Assembly (NCBI GenBank): GCA_036567785.1
Contig: DATCTV010000033.1
Coordinates: 1-64,000, forward strand
Direction of reading: 5' to 3'
DNA length: 64,000 bases
Source of the DNA: Desulfomonilia bacterium
Lineage (GTDB): Bacteria > Desulfobacterota > Desulfomonilia > UBA1062
Part shown: positions 58,634-64,000 of the stretch, piece by piece
How positions within the stretch are numbered: the stretch's first letter is position 1
How the letters are laid out: each line of letters opens with the position of its first letter
The notes under the pieces: model-generated
What the model was told of the DNA's origin: nothing
Databases searched by the model: none
The model's input: only the letters and a program-made list of their open reading frames with translations
Position numbers and translations under genes: made by a program

Positions 58634-60155
58634 TGACTTGCACCTCCAAACTATCGACTAAAGGTTTCAGATATTTGTATTTAACATATTGCCGCTGCCA
58701 GTCTCTTTCATGACCTAATTCCCTAAATCGCATCATCTCCTTTTCCATTAATTCTAATTCCTTCTGCAATACCGGATAAAAGCTTGCTTCGGTTACATAG
58801 TTCGGGCAGTTGTAAAAGAAGCATCCGTCACCATCTGAGCAATTGCCCCTCCTGAAATCGTAAAGGCACACGCCATTGGGCAGGGGATTGAAACTCATTG
58901 ATTTCGACAGTTCCGAGATAATATTATCAATTTCGGTTTCTGTCCTGCCTTTGAACTGCTGATCCAACTTGCTACGTATTTCAGCGGCTCTCATTCCTGC
59001 AAGCTTTGCCTTGGGATTCAATATCACCTCCAAATAAATTTCTTTGATTTCTTCCTCTTGAAGCGTAAGGTAATGTGAAGTCATCTCAATGGAAACATGG
59101 GCAAACTGCTTCATCACATAGGCTATTGGCATTTTCCGCTTGACCAATTCTCTGACGTAAGTGGCCCGGAACTGATGACTCATTAATGGGTAAAGATTTC
59201 CTTTGCTATCTCGGATATCCCATCTCTGAATGAATTGGGATATCTTAATAGTTGTGAAAAGATCAACCTTGTATACCACAACTTTGTTGTGAAATGGCTG
59301 CGATCTGGTTAGAAACAGTTCATGCAGGCCGCTTTCCCGTCTTAAAGGTTCTGTTGAATCACTTAATTCTTTGACTGCATCTTTTACCAATTGATTGATA
59401 AAAACTTTGTGGACTATCGCCTCACCCTTGACGGTTTTACTTAAACTGACTTCCATATAATCATGGCCGCCATCTTTGCGATGGATGCAGCCCTCCTTGA
59501 TGGATAACACCTCATTGAGCCTCAACCCTGTCTGGCTTTGAATGATGATTCCGGCTTTTGTCAGGATATCCTTTTCATCATGAACAGCGTGGAAGAGTAT
59601 CTTGTCAAAAACGTCCTCTGGAATGGGTTTGAATTTGTTCTTTTTCTTATCCTCTCGCGGATTCCACAAATCACTTGAAGCGATTTGCAGAAAAAGGTTG
59701 TCCGAAGGTACCGCCCAGCCTTTAATTTGTCCGACCCGTATGATTTCTTCCAAAATCCTTGAACGTTTGAATCCGGTGCTTTCCCTGTATTTTTTGACTT
59801 CTTTCAGCCAGTAGGTATAATCCAGAAATATTTCTTTTGTGATCTGCTCAAAGCTGGTGATGGAATTGTTTTTACAGTATTCAAAGAAAACGGGAAGAAC
59901 TCCATTAATTTCGTGGTGAACGGAGAATGGCGTAATCCGGCTCAATCGGTGGTAGGCATATAATTTTACCGTCCATTTCATTTCCTCATTTTCAATATAA
60001 CCAAAGCGTATGTGCTTGTGCGTACTTGCCAGCGTTTTTCGAGGTATGAAGGGTGCCATATCCCACATATCGTCTGTAAATTTGGAATTGCCTACTAAAA
60101 TGTTTTCGTAATCTGTGTTATCACTCAGAACTTCTAATTTCATAGCTTTAGTCAT
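58626..60155 (-). CDS. Tyrosine recombinase (third of the trio)
   Basis: ATG 60155 is chosen for the upstream ggagg; it overlaps the preceding gene by 8 bases. The 509-residue protein has the catalytic pattern: QTGLRLNEVLSIK with the first Arg, HQFRATYVRELVKRKM (H-x-x-R), and a tyrosine in MTSHYLTLQEEE. A cysteine-rich C-terminal segment (CLYDFRRGNCSDGDGCFFYN) probably binds zinc. It likely acts together with the other two recombinases. Confidence 0.88.
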   Translation of the reverse strand: MTKAMKLEVLSDNTDYENILVGNSKFTDDMWDMAPFIPRKTLASTHKHIRFGYIENEEMKWTVKLYAYHRLSRITPFSVHHEINGVLPVFFEYCKNNSITSFEQITKEIFLDYTYWLKEVKKYRESTGFKRSRILEEIIRVGQIKGWAVPSDNLFLQIASSDLWNPREDKKKNKFKPIPEDVFDKILFHAVHDEKDILTKAGIIIQSQTGLRLNEVLSIKEGCIHRKDGGHDYMEVSLSKTVKGEAIVHKVFINQLVKDAVKELSDSTEPLRRESGLHELFLTRSQPFHNKVVVYKVDLFTTIKISQFIQRWDIRDSKGNLYPLMSHQFRATYVRELVKRKMPIAYVMKQFAHVSIEMTSHYLTLQEEEIKEIYLEVILNPKAKLAGMRAAEIRSKLDQQFKGRTETEIDNIISELSKSMSFNPLPNGVCLYDFRRGNCSDGDGCFFYNCPNYVTEASFYPVLQKELELMEKEMMRFRELGHERDWQRQYVKYKYLKPLVDSLEVQVNG

Positions 60156-61581
60156 GTCTGATTTCCTCCAACCGTACAATGATCTCTCTTAAAATTTGGA
60201 TGGTTGCCTGAAAATGCTCTGCGTAGTGGTGCCCATACACATTGTTCTCCAATTGCTCTTCCATGGTTTTAAGATGATTTTTGTGAAACTCCAGATATTC
60301 CGGTGTTGTAATGTACCGGCTGCAGGAATAACATTTCTGCCTCTTTAGCAGTCTGTCGCATACAATCCCATTCTTAAACGGCTTTGTACAGTATCCATCG
60401 CACATCTTTGCGCCTGTTTCCCTGTTTTCCCGGAACCACTTTAACTCATCCGCATCTGGAATAACAGACTTATCCACTTGATTCACATGACCGATAATAC
60501 CAATTTTGCCAAACTGTTCTGCCCGCTCTTTGTCTTTTACATCCGAATAATGCATTTTGGTTGTAGAAACTGCTGTGTGCCCCAGCACTTCCTGTATCAC
60601 TTTAATATTCGTCCCCTTGGAAAGCATGTCGGTTGCAAGTGTTCTCCGGAATTGGTGTGGTTTAATTCTAAAAATGTCATCGTTTCCATCTTTTATGTCA
60701 TGCCGGGCAGCAAAATCCAGCAATAAATTTCTGTACTCCAACTGCTGTATGGGCCGAACCATCCCTTTTTGGAAACCGGCTTTCATCTGATGGATAAAAA
60801 TATACTGCTTAACATCATTTTTAGCCTGTTCTCTTAAGGGTTCTGTAAACCGAATGAGCGTCTTAACCGCCTCCGCACATCTGTCAGGGATAGGCAGGGG
60901 AGGCCTTTCCTTTCGGTTTTTATGATCATACCAGGTGAGGGTATATCCATTAATTACATGCGGTTCAACACAATCCGTAGTCAGCAGGAGCATGTCTCCG
61001 ATACGAACACCGGAGGATTGCAGAAGAATGATGCCACATTTAACATAAGGGTTTTCTTCATTTTTCAGAGCTTCCTCTATCTGAAGGACAATGTCATCCG
61101 GAATAAATTCTATCCTAAGCTTGTCGTTCACTCCAGGGTATTCATTTCCGATAAAAATTTCTGTTTCAGGCACATAATCCGGCATATGCAATTGTCCCCA
61201 ACGAATAATTGTTTTCACCACATCAAAGCACTTTTTCTGTCTCTGATATGCCAGTGGCTTTTTTGTTACCTTTGATAATTTTGTCCTCAAACTGGATATA
61301 TACAAAGAAATATGATCGTTATCCAGATTCTTCAGACTCCTTAAATTCCGGCTGTCGGCAAATTCGTTGAAGTGCTTAAAGTCCGACACATCACAGTAAA
61401 GCTTCCATAAGGTTTTGCTTCGTGTTCTGTAATTGTGCCATACATAATGTTGTAATAGTTCCTTGATTTCATCAGAAGCGGCATAGGAAAAATCAAACCT
61501 TAGCTCCCGGCCGTAGAATTGCGATTGATCGTCTTTATCCGTCAACTGCCATACATTTTCCCGCGGAAGGCTATTTGTCAC
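60148..61581 (-). CDS. Tyrosine recombinase (second of the trio)
   Basis: The frame begins at 61590 (GTG), but that codon lies inside the Shine-Dalgarno ggaggtg, so GTG 61581 (VTNSLPREN) is the better start. The roughly 477-residue enzyme has the Arg in QSSGVRIGDMLLL, HQFRRTLATDMLSKG (H-x-x-R), GHTAVSTTKMHY with the nucleophilic tyrosine, and a Cys-rich C-terminal end (CDRLLKRQKCYSCSRY). It overlaps the first and third recombinases, so they are translated as a unit. Confidence 0.9.
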   Translation of the reverse strand: MTNSLPRENVWQLTDKDDQSQFYGRELRFDFSYAASDEIKELLQHYVWHNYRTRSKTLWKLYCDVSDFKHFNEFADSRNLRSLKNLDNDHISLYISSLRTKLSKVTKKPLAYQRQKKCFDVVKTIIRWGQLHMPDYVPETEIFIGNEYPGVNDKLRIEFIPDDIVLQIEEALKNEENPYVKCGIILLQSSGVRIGDMLLLTTDCVEPHVINGYTLTWYDHKNRKERPPLPIPDRCAEAVKTLIRFTEPLREQAKNDVKQYIFIHQMKAGFQKGMVRPIQQLEYRNLLLDFAARHDIKDGNDDIFRIKPHQFRRTLATDMLSKGTNIKVIQEVLGHTAVSTTKMHYSDVKDKERAEQFGKIGIIGHVNQVDKSVIPDADELKWFRENRETGAKMCDGYCTKPFKNGIVCDRLLKRQKCYSCSRYITTPEYLEFHKNHLKTMEEQLENNVYGHHYAEHFQATIQILREIIVRLEEIRHD

Positions 61582-62659
61582 GGAAAACACCTCCCGACAA
61601 AGAGCTGCTTTCCCAATATTTATTCAGGCTCTCTCTTAAATATTGATTGGAAATATGGGTATATTGCTGTGTTGTCGTTATCTGTTCGTGCCCGGCAATA
61701 ATTTTTACCACACTGAAATCCATGCCGCTTTCAACCAGACGGCTTATGAAGGTATGGCGCAGGTCGTGAAAATTAAAAAATATGCCCGTCCTTTTCTTCA
61801 CTGTATTGAATACTTCATAAGCAGCTCTGTATGTCAGAGGCTTTCCGTAATGATTCTTTTTTAAGGATACAAAAATATAACCGTGTTCCACTTCAATAAG
61901 GCTTCTTTCTTCAATAACAAACCGGTCAATCTCCTCCAGCAGAAACATCGGCAGATACAAATTTCTGCGTTTCCCCTTGGATTTGATATCGGTCAGTACG
62001 CCCATTTGCATTGTTGAATCGGGATAGGGAATATCCTCTATCTGAAGGTCCAAAACCTCACCAATTCTCGCACCGGTCAGGTATAGAATTTTTAATATCA
62101 GTCTATCTCTTGTTGCCGACAGCACTTTGGAAAAGGCTTCAACCTCCGTATCCCTTACAAGGCGGACGGTATGGGTACTTTGTTTCACCTTAAAGATGGA
62201 CTGCTTTGTCTGGTTATCGTGGCGCGCATGATGCAGAAAGCTTTTAAACATGTTAAATGGCCTGTTTATGTCTTTCATCAGGATCGGATTCTCTATTTCC
62301 TTCATCATCCCACAGTACCTGTAAAAGCTGTGTACCGTGCCTAAAATCCGGTTTATTGTTTGTGGTGTCCTGCTGCTTGACTTGAAAAGCGCCAGCCCGT
62401 CAGGACAATCTGAGTTTCTGAGATATTCCAAAAACTCACTCATCTTGGTTATAGTTATCTCATCATAACTATAGAGATTGTGATTCAGAAAATCCCAATA
62501 GATCTTCAAATCCCTCCCGTTTGCCTTAATTGTGTTATCCGCTCTGCCCTTTAGCCTCTGATATCTCAGAAAGTCCTGCACAGGCTTTACAATCTTCATA
62601 GAATCATCTAATAAAACGATGATATCTACTCCCTGGTCCTTGATAATGCTTAATTCCAT
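61571..62659 (-). CDS. Tyrosine recombinase (first of the trio, TnpA-like)
   Basis: The 362-residue length equals that of Tn554 TnpA. Catalytic residues are visible: LTGARIGEVLDL (R), HDLRHTFISRLVES (H-x-L-R-H), AGHEQITTTQQYTHI (H and the nucleophile Y). The N-terminal SAM-like DNA-binding part (FLRYQRLKGRADNTIKANGR) is normal for the family. A gggggtg site precedes its start, and a perfect 14-base inverted repeat lies 18 bases upstream (62677-62728). Confidence 0.92.
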   Translation of the reverse strand: MELSIIKDQGVDIIVLLDDSMKIVKPVQDFLRYQRLKGRADNTIKANGRDLKIYWDFLNHNLYSYDEITITKMSEFLEYLRNSDCPDGLALFKSSSRTPQTINRILGTVHSFYRYCGMMKEIENPILMKDINRPFNMFKSFLHHARHDNQTKQSIFKVKQSTHTVRLVRDTEVEAFSKVLSATRDRLILKILYLTGARIGEVLDLQIEDIPYPDSTMQMGVLTDIKSKGKRRNLYLPMFLLEEIDRFVIEERSLIEVEHGYIFVSLKKNHYGKPLTYRAAYEVFNTVKKRTGIFFNFHDLRHTFISRLVESGMDFSVVKIIAGHEQITTTQQYTHISNQYLRESLNKYWESSSLSGGVFRDK

Positions 62660-62676
62660 AAATAAAGCACCCCCTA

Positions 62677-62728
62677 CGTTTTTTATATGTCTAAAAAGAC
62701 CAAGTCCAATAGTAACATATAAAAAACG
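62677..62728. promoter_or_regulatory. Inverted repeat upstream of the recombinase trio
   Basis: cgttttttatatgt (62677-62690) and acatataaaaaacg (62715-62728) are exact reverse complements, 24 bases apart, within the promoter region of the tnpA-like gene. It may be an operator or a long hairpin in the leader RNA. Confidence 0.55.
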
Positions 62729-62874
62729 CTTGAGGTGCCACTTACATATATCTTATGAATAACCTTGAAGTTGCTGCTCCATCTGCCTTCCGCCTATATG
62801 ACGGTCTACAAGGGAAAATCCTTTGTTATCAAGTATTTATAGTTTCTTTTATTAACATTTACGTGTTAGTCACT

Positions 62875-63420
62875 TCAATCTAAAGAGTTCATTGAACCGA
62901 CCTTGTTTCCTGTCAGTTCATCGCCGGGATTTCCGACCGTTGTTCCAGATCCGCCTCCGCCATTATCTTCAATCCATCCAAATCCGGGCACATAGATTTT
63001 TCCGTCTTTCTTATCTCCGGATTTCGGCGTTGCCGGTGTTGAGGATGAGGATGTACTGCTGTCTGGCTTTTGAGAGGGATTCGTTTTTGCTTCCTCCGAA
63101 GGCTCAGCGGGTTTCGTCACTTCTGCCTGAATGCTCTGATCAGTTCCAGTGGAATCTCCGGTATCTGTCACCTGAGAAGCCGATTCGGTCGGGGTTATGG
63201 GTTGTACGCTGACTTCCGGTGTGGGAGTCGGGGTTTCCGTAGCCGCAGGAGTTGAGACAGAGGGGGTCACAGTGTTTGTTGCCGTAGTTGAAGGCTGCAC
63301 ATCTGCTTCTTTGGGTGCCGCTGCTTTGAACTGCGAGGCTATCGCTATGACAAGGACGACACACACGACACCGAGTCCGGCAAGCGTGAGCCGCTTTTTT
63401 GCTTTTTCTGTCAGTTTCAT
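62875..63420 (-). CDS. DUF6550-type membrane-anchored ICE protein
   Basis: The 181-residue protein has an N-terminal membrane helix (about residues 11-28: LAGLGVVCVVLVIAIASQF) and a long Pro/Ser/Thr/Glu-rich stalk. A conserved end YVPGFGWIEDNGGG and TVGNPGDELTGNKVG matches DUF6550 proteins of related ICEs. It faces the outside. Its stop lies a few bases from the inserted element, so the last residues could have been altered by insertion. It follows the TadE-like gene. Confidence 0.75.
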   Translation of the reverse strand: MKLTEKAKKRLTLAGLGVVCVVLVIAIASQFKAAAPKEADVQPSTTATNTVTPSVSTPAATETPTPTPEVSVQPITPTESASQVTDTGDSTGTDQSIQAEVTKPAEPSEEAKTNPSQKPDSSTSSSSTPATPKSGDKKDGKIYVPGFGWIEDNGGGGSGTTVGNPGDELTGNKVGSMNSLD

Positions 63421-63521
63421 GGTATGTTACCTCCTTTTTCATGTTGGTTGTCAATTTCCTTTTTTCAGTATCACACATTACCACAGACTTTTCCATAAGT
63501 CTATGGACCACGCTTCAGAAC

Positions 63522-64000
63522 CTAAAATAAAGGCATATATTTTGCCTGAACCTTGAGATTGATTATCATCGGCGGCAGAAGGTTCCCGGCAAAGGATACC
63601 GGAACCTCCAGCCGTATCATTGTATCAGCCAGGAAGCCGTTCGTATTGTCAGGATTCGACGGGGCCAGCGGCATGTTCCGTAGGCTGACGGACAGTCCGG
63701 ATAGCTTGAATTCCACGTTACTTCCGGTATATTTTACTTGGTAGCCGTTCTCCTGCGTAAGCCCCAGCACCTTGTCCAGCCGGCTGTAAATGTCGCCGTA
63801 ATTGAGACTTTGCTCGAACTCGGCCGCCGAGGGCTGGTATGCTCCGCTATAGCCCTCCCTCACGCCGTGATACACGTTTTCATAATTATCGTTTACCGTC
63901 GAAATCACAGCGGATTGTACCGCATCCCGGACACCCTGCGCGATGATCATCAGCCGAATGCCTTCGGAAGCGGCGCAAAGGAACAGCAGCAGAGCCAGGG
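63522..64000 (-). CDS. TadE-like pilus protein, 5' end outside the window
   Basis: The frame is open from the right edge: LALLLFLCAASEGIRLMIIA is a membrane helix at the N-terminal part, as in TadE/TadG-like minor pilins. The rest (about 140 residues) is soluble and beta-rich with NDNYENVYHGVREGYSGAYQ. The protein is typical of Flp-pilus genes carried by such ICEs. The true start lies beyond base 64000. Neighbouring pilus genes probably continue to the right. Confidence 0.65.
   Translation of the reverse strand, partial: LALLLFLCAASEGIRLMIIAQGVRDAVQSAVISTVNDNYENVYHGVREGYSGAYQPSAAEFEQSLNYGDIYSRLDKVLGLTQENGYQVKYTGSNVEFKLSGLSVSLRNMPLAPSNPDNTNGFLADTMIRLEVPVSFAGNLLPPMIINLKVQAKYMPLF

Larger units (their letters stand above)
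58120..62870 (-). mobile_element. Tn554/RIT-like element with three tyrosine recombinases
   Basis: Three tyrosine recombinase genes in tandem, overlapping by 8-32 bases, are followed by a DUF6262 protein, all on the minus strand. The set resembles TnpA, TnpB and TnpC of Tn554 and recombinase-in-trio elements, which need all the enzymes to move. The base composition differs from the flanking ICE. Ends are inferred from CTAACACG copies (58129, 58190 and inverted at 62862). Tn554-type elements make no target duplication, so none was sought. No cargo gene is present. Confidence 0.75.
20202..64000. mobile_element. Integrative conjugative element, Tn1549/CD1110-like, right end outside window
   Basis: The segment carries a serine-recombinase module at its left border and a MobP relaxase, VirD4 and VirB4 ATPases, PrgI, VirB6/TrbL-like protein, NlpC/P60 hydrolase, ParMR genes and accessory DUF6103, DUF6329, DUF3852 and DUF6550 proteins. 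This is the set seen in Tn1549-like ICEs of Clostridia. It is visibly richer in G+C than the DNA to its left. The left end must lie between the DUF1413 gene and the recombinase gene at 20288, but the att site was not identified. The right end is beyond the window. Confidence 0.85.

Overview
The window looks like the chromosome of a low-GC, spore-forming-type Firmicute of the class Clostridia carrying a large integrative conjugative element (ICE). Support comes from AGGAGG-type ribosome binding sites throughout, the Tn1549/CD1110-like conjugation gene set, clostridial-type IS elements, and a c-di-GMP-I riboswitch of the clostridial form. Bases 1 to about 20,200 are clearly AT-rich. About 20,200 to 58,000 and 62,900 to 64,000 are richer in G+C and form the ICE. 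About 58,100 to 62,870 is a separate insertion inside it. No rRNA, tRNA or CRISPR array was seen.

Region 1 (1-11,400) is decayed accessory DNA. It holds a broken IS3-family element, a secreted Gly/Ser/Thr-rich protein, a broken IS200/IS605 element, a group II intron remnant, and a lipoprotein/ABC-ATPase/permease operon whose permease is cut off by a complete IS66 element (5355-7872). After that come polymorphic-toxin leftovers: short toxin-tail fragments placed just before immunity-type genes, of which one is frameshifted, one is a 35-codon stub, and one is a large SUKH protein.

Region 2 (11,440-20,057) is a minus-strand defence cluster. In transcription order it has a DUF1413 protein, a three-gene ABC-3C-type system (HNH effector, small middle component, SMC-like ATPase), a PD-(D/E)XK nuclease, a CoiA-like nuclease with a coiled coil, a TIR protein and a PIN-like protein.

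Region 3 (about 20,200-64,000, continuing off the right edge) is the ICE. Its left end has three serine-recombinase genes plus a small resolvase-like protein without the catalytic serine. A regulatory zone follows, with a sigma-like protein, an XRE repressor-type protein, tandem terminators and an orphan c-di-GMP riboswitch facing the XRE gene, then a MarR/SMR efflux cargo pair. The transfer genes are a VirD4-type coupling protein, a primase-like protein, a MobP relaxase fused to about eleven Sel1 repeats, an RHH accessory protein with a candidate oriT, ParM/ParR-like partition genes, an NlpC/P60 wall hydrolase, VirB4, PrgI, a VirB6/TrbL-like channel protein, DUF3852, a large secreted protein, a DUF6550 protein and a TadE-like pilin at the edge. 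Cargo includes a GGCT/amidoligase pair, a cytosine methyltransferase with a second frame read inside it, and a 5.6-kb block (P1 peptidase, FAD oxidase, AbiE toxin-antitoxin, unknown gene) that separates VirB4 from the upstream transfer genes. A Tn554/RIT-like element with three tyrosine recombinases and a DUF6262 protein sits between two secreted-protein genes of the ICE.

The most unusual observations are the riboswitch with its own promoter and terminator but no sense-strand gene, which would make RNA antisense to the ICE regulator, and the dual-frame coding inside the methyltransferase.
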